The position numbers and the translations under genes are program-made. From contig CM038914.1 in NCBI GenBank assembly GCA_021904315.1, forward strand, positions 7,254,001 through 7,318,000: a stretch of DNA of 64,000 nt. The letters run 5' to 3'. The notes under the pieces were generated by a model. The model did not search any database. It was not told where the DNA came from and saw nothing but the letters and a program-made list of their open reading frames with translations. Numbering within the stretch: the first letter of the stretch is position 1; each line of letters opens with the position of its first letter. Of this stretch, positions 1-11,800 are shown piece by piece. Origin of the DNA: Sphagnum magellanicum (lineage: Eukaryota > Streptophyta > Sphagnopsida > Sphagnales > Sphagnaceae).

Positions 1-30
1 AACTAACTTTGTTTATTAATTAGCATAGGA

Positions 31-222
31 TGTCCAATTTGATTCAAAAGCTAATGACATTTTGATCAAGAATGTCATTTGCTTTTTCCAACTTGACTAG
101 ATGTCCCACTTGATAAAAACCATTGGTCATTTTGATCAAGGTGGTTAATCTTTTGTTCAACTTGATTGGATATTCAATTTGATAAATAGTCAAATAGGTC
201 ATCCTAATCAAGTAATTAGTAA
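31..222. repeat. Degenerate ~70-bp tandem repeat
   Basis: Three imperfect copies start near 31, 102 and 171. Each begins with a variant of TGTCCAATTTGAT and carries GTCATTTTGATCAAG or a variant further on. The first two units are 71 and 69 bp and the third is partial. No coding potential was recognised. Confidence 0.6.
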
Positions 223-2387
223 AAATTACACATGTCATTTAACCCTTAAACCTTTAGTTAAAATCTACATGCCCACTAGTAAAAAAAGATTGGTAGTCAA
301 TGTGGATTGTTTGAAAACTTGTTTTTGTAGTAACTTGAACAAAAGTCCATAATTTAATGTTTTCATATGAGATGATGCAATTTTTTTTAAAAAAAAATCT
401 TCATTATATATGTACTCAATCCAAGTCCCTATTAAGTTTATAATCCAGCTATTAACCCTAGTCAAAGTTTAATGGTTTAAATTTTGTCAATTGGTCATCT
501 TAGAATTCAATTTCAAAAGTCCATAGCACTTTTAATTTGAATAACATTTGCATAACAATCAATTGCATTACATATATATTCAAGTCTATAATCTAAAAAT
601 GAGTTTTTATTAACAAATCTTAACACATACCATAACATGTCCCAATTTCAATCACCCCAATTGCAAAAAAATTGCCACTATGATTCCAAAATTGGTCCAT
701 GCTAGCATGCATTGACTTGCTACTTGCATTAGTCACAAATCTTGTGCTAATCAAGTACCTTCCACTTTTTGCAACACTAATAGTAGTATCACCTTCTTCT
801 TCTTGCATTCTCACTCCTAATGCCCCTTCTCATAGCAATAATTAAATTACATCTTCCTTTTGAGCTCAACAATTGCTCTCTTCTTCTTCACCTCTAAGTT
901 CAACTTGTTAGAACTTCTCTTGAATTAGAAGAATAGAAAGCTTTGTCACCATTGCCTTTTCTCGTGAAAGTCTTTGTTAATGTTCCCTCGATAGTCACAC
1001 AATTTTATTTTGAAGAGTCTTCATCACCTTTGAGATGATGTGCAAGCATGTATCACATGCTAATAATCCATTAGTAGGTTGCATAAGATCATAATGATTA
1101 CAACATTTTTAGTGCTTGGCTCACCCATATCAAGTTGAGCTAGGTTGCCATAGATCAATTGCAATAATGAATGACATATGTTGGTCAAGCTTAATCCAAA
1201 GCTCAAAAAAATTGTCACTACTTGAAATGTTTGTTATCTTTCACATTTTGCTCAATGTACATAGTAATTAAGTGACCCCACATGTTGTTGTTCATGTTCT
1301 ATAATTGACTAGATCACTCATGTGCTTGTTTTCAATTGATGCATAGATTAGCATCACAATTGTGTTGTCACACTTGAATGCCTTTTTACTGGGTGCTTTA
1401 GCAAAACGATATAGTTATGCACACCATGCAAAAAAGAAAAGACATACAACCTATTTACAAAGCTAACCATGAGGTATGTACTAGTTGTAGTAGAAGGTCA
1501 TAGATTCATAGAGCAATTGATCAAGTTTATGCTCTTTGATTTGCTTTAGTACTGAAAATCACACTACTTAAGAAATTTAAACATAATAATGTGCACATTC
1601 ACTTATGTGCATGTTGCGAGAATTGACAACCTGGTTACAAAGCTAATGTAAATCAAGAAAAATCATTCCAAGATGGGATCGAAAAATCATCTAATCAAAG
1701 TGACCACACATTACTTACAAGCAAGCCAAAGAAAGAGAGAAAGATTACATCTATTTTATTTTGGGAGTGTGCAAAGTAAAAACTTTATTTGGTGATGAGC
1801 CAAAAGAGGTCCAGATCATCCCTAAAGAATTTCAATTTTGGATGCACCCCACAGCTAGATTATTAAGATGAATCATGCTATGTCCATTGACAAAGGATAT
1901 ACCTATCAGATTATATATGTATACCTGGTTAGTCACCAAAACAAACCTTGTTGTAGTAGTCAGTTGACAGATTATACACCAAGATGATTTTTTTTAATGA
2001 AGAGAAACCATTGCAGGCTGAACTAGTGAATAGCCTGATTGTGTGATGAATCATGATCAGTTTTCAGTTTGCAGCATTCAGCTGCTTTTGTGAAATTGGA
2101 TGCTATTGATGGTACCAACTGTTAGAGCGTGTACCAGGAACCTATTCATCAGCCAAGAAGGAAACAGAAGCATTGTACAAATCTGCATGGCAATGATTAT
2201 AACAATTGCAAGCTTTCACATTCATCAATCTTCTTCATGCTTACATTCACATGGTCAAGACCTAGAGATGGAGGGGTTTGAAATTGCAAATTTGTCTCTC
2301 AAGTTATGAATGCCTTCCATTCTTGCGGATTCTTTTTTGGCCTGAAGATGCTTTGGATGATGTGACCATGGACTATGTGAGAGAAGT
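223..2387. other. Intergenic region, 3' side of the carboxypeptidase gene
   Basis: AT-rich DNA without a recognisable gene. The stretch near 2050-2387 lies directly 3' of the minus-strand serine carboxypeptidase stop codon, so part of it is probably 3' UTR, but no clear cleavage signal could be assigned. Short ORFs here have no recognisable motif. Confidence 0.5.
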
Positions 2388-5015
2388 CTACAATGGGGGC
2401 AGTGGGTTTCCAGCAAGGAAGCTCCGGAAGACAGCAAGGCCTTGTCCAGGTTTGTCAGCAGGAACCATGTGCCCTGCGTTTCTCACTGTCACAAATGTCA
2501 ACCCACTGTAAACTTGTGTCCATCCTCCCACCTGCAGAGTGATCAACAAATCACCTTCTTCAGGAGCATGTCTGAATAGAATGCAGGTTGAGGTTCACAT
2601 CATTAGGAAAAGGAAGTCTCGATAAAATTCAAGCCAGCACTGTTGCTTTGATCTCAGTTCAGCATTGTACCTGAGTGGAATGATTCCATGGGTACCATGG
2701 AACTTCTATGGGAAGGTCAAGTTCTTTCAACCAGTACCGTGTTCCTGTTGTTGGAACCACTCCATCAATATCTCCACTGAAACATTGCAAAAGCAGAGGT
2801 AAGTCTTCCTGATATGTGTACCTCAAACTTCATAACAGGCTCCTTTTCTGTGTTTATCCAATGGATTGTCTTGTCCCCTGGAACATTACCTCCCATATTA
2901 GTGGGAGGCCCTGCATTCAAAAGATTGCAAACTTGGGTTAAATGTAGGGAAGTGTACCTGTAGATCCACATTTTCAGGCCTCTGCCTTGAAGGAAGCGAT
3001 ACACGGGTACCATTGACTCTATAACACTTGCCACACTATACTGGTTGTTTACCACAACACTGCACACACCCACATCAATTGATGAGAAGCATTGCTTTTG
3101 TTGCATGATGCTCAAGCAAAATCAGGCAAAATATGACAAAGGCTTTGCTCGGGATTTAAACCTGCATTCAGTCCATGTGATGTTTGAAAGAGTGTGGAAG
3201 GCTGCTTTCACTTCAGGCAGATTTAGGTAGGGTGTGGTTGTGTCAGGTGTGCAAAAATTTGAGTCTTTAAACCGAAGGAAAAAGCTTGGCTGTGTTGCAC
3301 AATCATCACAAATAGAAATCAGCCTCACAGATGAAGATTTTAGCATTTGCAGCAATTGCAGACCAGAATTGGTGAAGTGCAGATGATCTGTACCTTTAGG
3401 ACTGTTGAGCTGTTGGGTGTGTTACAGTTGCCTGCATAAATGTTGTAAGCATTAATTTCTGCCATGTCAATGCCTGAAGCTTGGTTGGCTGCATTTTGAC
3501 ATACCAGGTTATTCGAGTACCCAACTGCTGGCTCAGATTTGTAATCGCAGTTGTCTTGGATTGCATCATAGGTTGCATCAGAGATCAATGAGTGGTAGTA
3601 CCAAAAATCAACAGCACCCTTGTTGTCATAGTAAGCATCTGTCCATGGATTCCCTATAAGGAAACCTTTAAGCTTGATTTGTGAGCTCCCAGCCCTTTCA
3701 TTGTGGAGAACAATTTGCTTTGCCAGGTTTGGTGCATAATGCCCTGCACTACAGAAAAGGCCATGAGATCAGCCATACTTGTAACTTCCTGGTGAAGTTC
3801 ACATGCTGTTCATTTCTGTAAGAGAAACAAGGTTTTGATCAGCTGCCCTTTTGTATGAACAGCACTTTCATGCAGAAGTTTTGAAGAAATTGGCTGTAAG
3901 AAAGTTACCAGCATAGCTCTCACCCAGCAGGTAGACATCATTGTTCCCATACTCCGGAAACTTGGTGAACCAGCCATTGAGAAAAGCAAGGGCATCTATA
4001 GCTGCAGTATCCCCCTTAGACCAACTTTGTTAAATATTCTCACATTTGCAAGACCCACATTGCAAAACCTGAATCAGTCTTGAGGGAAAAGACCTTCAAC
4101 CAATTTAATGGAGCGCAGTATGCACACATGTTACTGAAAGACTGCATGTGTTGATGACTTGATATTATATGTGCATTGCAAATACATGTAATATGTGACT
4201 GCAATGTCAAGATGGGGAGTTGGAAAGCTAACCAGTAAGCTCATCAGAGAAATAATTGTAGTCAGAGGAGGTGTTGGAGTATGAGTATCCCACTCCAGCA
4301 GGCGAATCCACAAATACTATATTTGAATCTGTCAGATGTACAACAAGTCACAGTCTGGTAATACTATCAAAGTATTTCTCAATGGTACCTAGAAAACTGT
4401 CATGAATTCTGGGATGCTCTTGCTCATCAGACGGTTTTGAAGAAAGCAAAACGCAAGCATTTAGGGTCTGTTTGCGTTCCATCCATTACAGAAGACAAGG
4501 AACCACATTGAAAGAAATGAGACCTCTGTTCCATGAATGATGGTTCCTGACAAGTCCAAAGCCTTCATTCTTGTTGTAGAAGGGGCCTAGCTCTGTGAAT
4601 GCACCCTCTCCTATTGAAGAACACCCTGGCCCTGCACAAGCTCCAGAACTAAAAACAATGCACTCCAGTTTGCAGGAACCAAGAAAATGGCAATTCATAA
4701 GGTGTACTACTTAGGAGTGAAATATGTGATCCGGCATTGCAATGGAGATTCTTGAACTGGGTTTGAGAAGAAACCTCCGTTGAACCAGAAAGAAACTGGA
4801 AGCGAAGCTGCCTTCTTATTGTCAGCCTCCACAAACCAGTAAAAGAGAGCTCGCCCTTTCGTCGCATTTACAGTGACATAGCCAGCATACTGTTTGAATT
4901 TCACTGCAGGCTGCCCCGGCAACCTTTCCACGAAGTCTGATGTGTCCTCCCCCTTGATCAAAAGCACCGCAATCAAGGATATAAGCGAAGCCCACACCAA
5001 AAAAGAAATCTGCAT
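2388..5015 (-). CDS. Serine carboxypeptidase-like protein (S10), nine exons, one frame conflict
   Basis: Secreted or vacuolar S10 peptidase family; members act as carboxypeptidases or acyltransferases, and the substrate cannot be read here. Exons on the minus strand: 5015-4775, 4631-4524, 4328-4233, about 4014-3909, 3743-3394, 3289-3162, 3059-2958, 2776-2671, 2531-2388, all flanked by GT-AG. The start ATG at 5015 gives a signal peptide ([20 protein letters not shown]). In order: oxyanion motif NGGPGCSS split by intron 1, [15 protein letters not shown], nucleophile GESYAG (Ser near residue 181), [10 protein letters not shown] with the acidic residue, and NAGHMVP with the catalytic His near residue 433. 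Total is about 460 residues, normal for the family. Exon 3 ends in phase 1, but neither available acceptor for exon 4 (before 4014 or 4024) continues that phase; removing one G from the G5 run at 4011-4015 would restore it. The exon 6 acceptor is the least certain. It is a real gene or a recent pseudogene. Confidence 0.88.
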
Positions 5016-6033
5016 CTTTTCCAGCTGAAGAAAGAGGTCCAGTAAGCAGTACGAATATCTTGTCGTAGCACCTGTGTACAGCACTCTTACAGGAGCACGA
5101 CCTTGAGCTTCGTCCTCAATGTGCCGTTTACTTTTTTGCCTGCATTGATCGGAGACGGCTTTCTAATTTTTAAAAAGCAAAACGTAGAAATCTTTTGTTC
5201 CTCGAGGTTGGGTGAGTGTCAGTCGATGACAGAGGTACTCAAAAAAGCAACCTTTGGATTCTGTGTCCATCTGTAGGTTTGACTAGCCACTGCTTATCCT
5301 TCTCTTTTGGGGTGCAAAGCTGAAGCTGCCGCCAGCTACTTCCATACTACTTCTGCTGGCACCCAAACAAACCTACTTCAAGAATACTCACTGCCATTGC
5401 AGTTCATCATTCCCATCGTTGTGGAACAGGCATCAGAATGACGTTCAATGTTCTCACGGGGCGTGCACACCCATTGTCTAAACTTGCTCAAATCATCGAG
5501 CTTCAATGAAACCTTTGCCACAAGAAGAAGCTGATACAGCTGCAAAGAGAACCCAAAAACCAAAAGAAAAAAGAATAAAACGCTTGGCAAAGGCTAGATG
5601 GAGCAGGATGCATGGCAAGAACAAGAAGAAAGGGATCCAGCTTCCAAGCAAGCAAAGCAAAGAAAGAAAGTAAGAAAGAAGCCTGAGAGCTTCTTCTATG
5701 GATGGTATGGCACAGTGCTTTCTTTCTTGTCTTTTTTCTCTGCCTGGAGACACAACAACATACATACATACAAACCCAAAACATACACTCTTACATGGGG
5801 CCAAGGGCAATAATAATTAATAACAAAGACTGGTCCCCCCCCCCGCCTGAGTAAAGAACAAGGGAGGAAAACTCATAATGAGAAGCAAAGGGGTGTTTAA
5901 TGCATTCCTTCCTTCAGGTTAGAAACCATTCACACCATCAGAATTTGGGTTCTTGGGTTGTTGTTTTTAGAGAGATGGGAATTTATCAGTGTTTTATTTC
6001 ATTTCAATTTAGTGATTGTAGCCAAAGAAGTGG
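5016..6033. other. Upstream region of the carboxypeptidase gene
   Basis: This is the presumed 5' UTR and promoter of the minus-strand carboxypeptidase gene. It is more complex in sequence than the surrounding AT-rich DNA and includes a C10 run at 5835-5844. Overlapping ORFs on both strands around 5490-5813 are low complexity (Lys/Arg/Glu-rich on plus, Phe/Leu-rich on minus) and look like chance. No TATA box was assigned with confidence. Confidence 0.4.
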
Positions 6034-6075
6034 CAATCATCCCATAAGAATGTTCAATCATCCCATAAGAATGTT
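6034..6075. repeat. 21-bp direct repeat, two copies
   Basis: CAATCATCCCATAAGAATGT followed by T occurs twice in succession with no change, starting at 6034 and 6055. It is a recent small tandem duplication. Confidence 0.9.
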
Positions 6076-8510
6076 TAGCCAAATTTTAAGAAACAAGATA
6101 CAACAGCACAAAAATTTAATCATTCTTCTATGTTTTTGGCTACCTACTGGAACCTCATACGAGTTTTTTTGTTTTCCAAATTTTGGGTATTTAAGAAAAC
6201 CCCAAAAGTTGAAACCCACTTTTTGCATTTTCTGTTTACAACTTCGCCAGGAAGGAAGAAGAGAGTGGATGGGAAAGTGGATGAATATATAGTTGAAAAT
6301 CAGGTTAGGTTATTCCATCAATTTTTGGGGAATATCTGTAGTAGTCCCAGCAAGAATGCAAATTCTTTAGATTGGTAGAGAGGAATTTGACATATTTTGG
6401 ACCTTTTTTTGCTTTACTTGTAGCAATCAGCGTTGTTTTAGTCAATTTTTTGTGATGTAGCCAAAAGCGGCGATGAAGCACAAGAAGGTTTAGTCAGATT
6501 TGGCTACAAGCTAAATATGAAAGTAAACTTTTTCAAAAGGCCTTCGTTCTTATTGCCTGCCTACTTGAACCATGTCTAAAAATCTGGTGATATTTCTTAC
6601 ATTTTGGTCAAATTATGGCTATTGAAAACATTAAAAAAACATGATTTTAGCACTTTTAATTTTTATTATAGCTTTCTGGCTATATGTAGCCAGCAATACA
6701 AAGGCTGGTAGCAACGAGGCTTCCAGGACTACCTAGTCTGTCCATGGAATGCAGCTCAGTCACCTCCACAGTAGAACCTTATTGCACACAATGGAGGAGT
6801 TCCTGAGGGGATCCTGGGTTTTGGGCTGTTTTCTTCCCATGATTTTCTTGGCCTGCCCCACCCCCCGCCACCCAAACTTCCATCTGAATTCTGGACTCAA
6901 GACATGTTCGTTTCTGGAGGCTTGGATATCAGTGCAGTGTTGTCGCGCATGATTGATCTTCCTCGGTCTTTATGTGTCATTTAAAACGTCTTAGTTACAA
7001 ATCACTATTTTGGAAATGTTTCTTGGAGTCTTTATGAAAGGTTAGATGACCCCAAAAGGAGGCCATGTTGACATTGTCACATTCAGTACTGGACCTAAAC
7101 AACTGAGTAATCAGACAAACTAGGGGAAGTCAACTTGGCAAAATAGCTAAGCAAAAGGGTCTTCTGTTGATGCAAACCTGCCCAACTTTTTATTCCGTTT
7201 ACTGCCGACTAAACAACTCAGTAATCAGACTGCAGAGCTCTCGATTAAGATCCAGGGCATGCAGGCCCCGGCAGGCTGTAACTTGCAGGTCAGGGGTTGT
7301 AGTCTGGGCCACCTACTTAATGATCATTGAACTTGAGTCAACTCCTGGGCATGTCCTTAATGGACTACTCAAATCAAACGGTACACAGGGTTATGAATCA
7401 ACTTACAGTTGCAGCTCCATTCTCTTACAAAATCACACGCTTGCATAGGTAAGTTTATTTCATTGCAATTATTTTTTTGGCAGGAAACAAAATTGCTTTT
7501 TTTCTGCTATTCAAGGGATGGGTATTTGTGGGGATTGCTTCCCCCAAGGAAATCTATTCTTTATGCTGCCCATGGTCAAAATAAAATTGCACAGCCAGCA
7601 AGCAAATGTACAATTGTTCCACAAATACACATTGAGCAAAATACTAGTCTTTGATGATTGAATGGGCAGGAATGTGAACTTAAGGGGGGGGGCTCTTCCT
7701 CCATGAGCAACTCTTGGGCAAGTCTTTGTATGCCAGTTTTATCAAGTAGGCACCTTTTCAAATGCCTTAAAAGAAAGGAAGTCATCAATGTTTGTAAGAG
7801 AAAAAACAAAATGTGATTGAAACCTAGTGGCGTATCTGAAAAAAGTCCTGTGATCTTCAGGTATTAGTGTGGCTAGGCAATAAATTATAGCTTTCATTCA
7901 ATTACTACAGTGACAATTTGTTTGTAAATTGTGATGGATGGAAACAGAAAATTTGCAAAATCAATGTTCCCAAGGGCTCAAGCAATGATCATTATGGGGT
8001 TTTGATTGCCAGGTGACAGTTGAAAGTTAGTTTGCTGCAATAATCATCGCTTGTTTTTGTTCATTGGAGAGTCCTTTGCTTGCAGGACACTTGGAATAAA
8101 TTTCCCTCTCAAGAAGCCAGTACTTCTTGCATGTTGTCCATATTCTTGCTCTTAAGACTTACAACCTCCAATTGTGACCACTTTGCAACCCATTCTCTTT
8201 TGTCAAAACATTTGAGGAACTAACAGATTTCACAAAGTATACTACTAGGATGCAATTCTGGGATGGATTATGCCCACATATGCACCCACCAAATGGCAGT
8301 TAAAGCAACAGCAGCAGCAGCTTCTGCCCCCAGAATAGAAACTCAAAAGTCTCTAATGCATTTTTGGCCATTTCCCATTGGTTTTTGCCTCAGCAAATTT
8401 GGTATCTGGTGCAAGGTCAATTAATATTTACATCCAACATGTACAACTGCTCTCAAAAAAATCTGGTAACAAGTTTGCAGATCATGAGTTGCTGCTAGTA
8501 GAGTGCAACT
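6076..8510. other. Intergenic region, no gene recognised
   Basis: Mixed-composition DNA. A 23-base block with one mismatch (CTAAACAACT, S, AGTAATCAGAC) occurs near 7097 and again near 7209. A short CAG run lies near 8309. ORFs of 60-93 codons here have no family features. Confidence 0.45.
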
Positions 8511-8846
8511 AGATTCTACAACAACCAAGAATTATAAGCGAGTGTGTGTGCATTGCTTGTTCAGTGATGATCTGTTCCTCGAGACTCCAGACTGCACTAG
8601 GAATGTCAAACTGTAGATTGGGCAGTAGGGTAGTACTTAATTACTTACTTGATCAGACGTCAGTTTGAACATGATTTATCTGCTAAACCCAGGGCAATAG
8701 ATTCTACAGCTAAGAGTTGTAAGCAAACAGAGTGCAAGTGTTTTTGTCCAGTCTGCTTGTCCAGACTTCACCTCTCCCAGACTCCAGACTGCGAATGTCA
8801 AACTGTCTGTATTGGGTTTATGAGATGTCAGTTTGGAACAACATGA
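8511..8846. repeat. Tandem duplication, ~188-bp unit, diverged
   Basis: Two consecutive diverged units begin with AGATTCTACA at 8511 and 8699. Shared blocks include AGACTCCAGACTGC, GAATGTCAAACTGT, GATTGGG/ATTGGG and GTCAGTTTG followed by ACATGAT. The second unit carries small indels. No coding sequence was recognised. Confidence 0.75.
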
Positions 8847-11800
8847 TTGTCTAGTACTACTGTAACCCGAGTGCCATCCAAGCTCAACGTCTATGTGTGC
8901 ATGGCAACTCCTCACAACCTCCAAATTCATGATCATTTTATTAGTAGAACTAAAGGGCACTTATGGGAATATGAAGACAAAAAATGTCCTGTAGGTAGTA
9001 ACTAGCTCCTTAGTTAGGCACTAATTAATTTATTTTGAAAGTGTGAAAAATTCTGACAATGGCAGAAGAAAAGTGTGTTAAACTTTGAACCATAATCTCC
9101 TACATTTTCAGAAGTCACGTAATGAGGAAACAAACAAATTAATCCTCTCTTAATTAGTCGTTGGTTGGACCTCGTCCACTCATGAGAACCTGTGCATTTT
9201 TATGTCGTACTTGTTACCTATGTGTTATATGTCCTATGTTGCATTCTCAAATGGGTAGTGGCAAATTAGGAATGACTTTTGATTGGACGAGTCTTCTTTC
9301 ATTTAGTCATTAAAATGTCATGTATGATTGTCCTTTCCGTCCCTTAAGACCTTTTATCATCATTGCCTAAGCATGAATTTCCCCCCCCCCCCAAAAAAAG
9401 AAAGAAAAAAGTGTCGAATTGTAAAATTTTATTTATTGCTTTTACTGTTGAAAATAAATGACAATTTTTTTTAAAAAATATTATTAGGCACCTTGTTGTT
9501 GAACCAAGTTATGTATTACATGTTATTCATTTCAATTTGTTTGGTTTCTTGTCCAAAATGAAAGGTGTAAAATTTTAAAATATTTTCAGAATGATGAGAC
9601 AAATGTAGGGGAGTAAGGGATATTCTCAAATGGTATGTGGTAAATGATTTCAAATATGTGGAATATTTCCCACCAAGTAGTACCTTATTCAAAGTCTTAC
9701 CATATAATCATGTTTTGTAGCTCTAGTGAAACAAAATGAATTTACAACTTCTAATGGGATGGTTAGATTTTTATTCCTTTATATATCTTGGTCTTAACTA
9801 TTTTACAAACTAAATAAGCAATATTGTTGTTTGCCTTTGTGAAATCAAAGTGGGGATATATTGTATGTCTTCTTCACCTCACTCTTCATAGGTGCTACGT
9901 GAAGGGGAAAAGTTATTTTTTCTTCCCCCAAGTAGAACACCAAGAAAATCTTATAGTCCATTCGATTCTTTTATGTTCTTTCCCATGGTGTATATTCGTA
10001 TTTGTATACACCAGCCCAGCCCTCAAAAGGAGAACTTCAAGCAACGAAGGTACATATATCCTAGTTGGGTTTGAATGATTTGGTACAACATACTTTGTGG
10101 CATGTCCTCGAATTCTAAATTCTGCATACACAAAGAATAGTTTCAATCTTCAAGACAAACAGGTGTAAGAAGCTAAAGCGATCCAGTCCTCGAAACACCC
10201 ACTTCAATTTTCATTAAACTTTTCTTACATCACGTCATCCATTGGGTTATGAACAATTGTTTGAAAGTTATGCAACTACAAATTTGGAATTGGGTTCCAT
10301 TTTGGAATTTGTAATGAAACCCAAGATTGTTAACTACATTATGTGGAAAACGTTCAACAAAATCATTTCAACGTTAAAAAAAAGCCAATTGTATAGGCAC
10401 CAAGCGAGTTAACATCTTCATTTGAGGAAAATTGCTTCATGTGCAAGCCTAATTAACTATATACATAGTAATTGATCCTTGTTTTGTTTAACATATTGTA
10501 GTTTCCACATGGACAAAACAAATATTTTTTATTTTTTATAAAATTAATTCTTGTTTATAAATTTAAAATTATTACTTTTCATGATCTACAATGATATTGT
10601 CATATGAGAACTGAGATTCTTTAAATTGTAGCCTACGATAATTACGATGGTTTTCAATAGCTCAGCTTCATATTTTTTGGAAAATCATTTCACTATTTTG
10701 AATATTATTTGATGATATAATTGAGCCTATGATCAAGTATCCGGGCGTTTTTTATGGCTACTTCACTTCATTGATCAATATGAATACTATAGTACCTAGG
10801 CAGCTTTGGCAATTGCATGTCAAATAATTAATGTTGTATTTTTAAAACTTTGGCATACGAATTTTTTTATTTTGGAATTTTCGGTAGGCTTGAAATATGC
10901 TTATGAAAAGCAAATGAATTGTCATAAGTTTCTTGTTGTCCTGGTGGTTAAATGGTTCATTGTTAGTACATTTGAGTGGACTAGCCTAAGGTTTTGAATA
11001 TGGCTACCTTCAAATGTGGTTTTTACAATTTTGATTGTATTTCTGAAAATTTCAACATAAAGCATTGATAAGTTTTTCAAAAATTCAGCAAAATAAAAAG
11101 TAATTTAATTTATTTTGGAACAAACTCGCCCATGCACTATGTGATATGCTTTTTATTATTATCATTTGATATTGAAGAATCACATATTGAATATGTATTC
11201 AAGGGTTTTTTTTTTGGGATTGTAAGAAGTTCTTTTCAAATATAAACTTCTTGTTAATTACTACATCGCTTTTCTCATATACGGTTTCCATATGTTTAAC
11301 ATATATGAAAGTAAAACTTTAAGTGGATTTATCATTCTTTTATCTTGGTGTTGCCATTTGAATGCATGTACTTTGTACTTCCAAATTTTTAATATTATAC
11401 TTATTATCTATTGAAATCCTAGCATGGAAGTAGGTTTCACATACATAGAACATGTCTGAAGCCCGGGGCTAGGGGAGGGAGGGATTGCATATCCTTGTTT
11501 TTTCCTTTCATTGATTTTCATGATTGATGTTTGAATGTTTTCAACATCAATTTATTTTTTTATCACAACCCATGTAAACTAAATAATGTTCACATTTGCA
11601 ATAATACATATTATTGCATTTGCACCCATGAGCTTGTCAAGTGGTATGAATGGTCATCTAGAATTTGGACAGTAGCAAAATGATTGTTTTTAAAATATCA
11701 GACTCATTCCCTAGTTCTTTGCAATCAAGTCCAAGGGAAAAAAGTTACATTATACCATAGAAGGAAATGATGCATTTCATGGCATCCCCTCAATCACCTC

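Noticed and set aside
5493..5813. Overlapping 70-105 codon ORFs on both strands upstream of the carboxypeptidase gene
   Set aside because: They are low complexity, run through each other on opposite strands, and show no motif. They look like chance frames in a promoter/5' UTR region.
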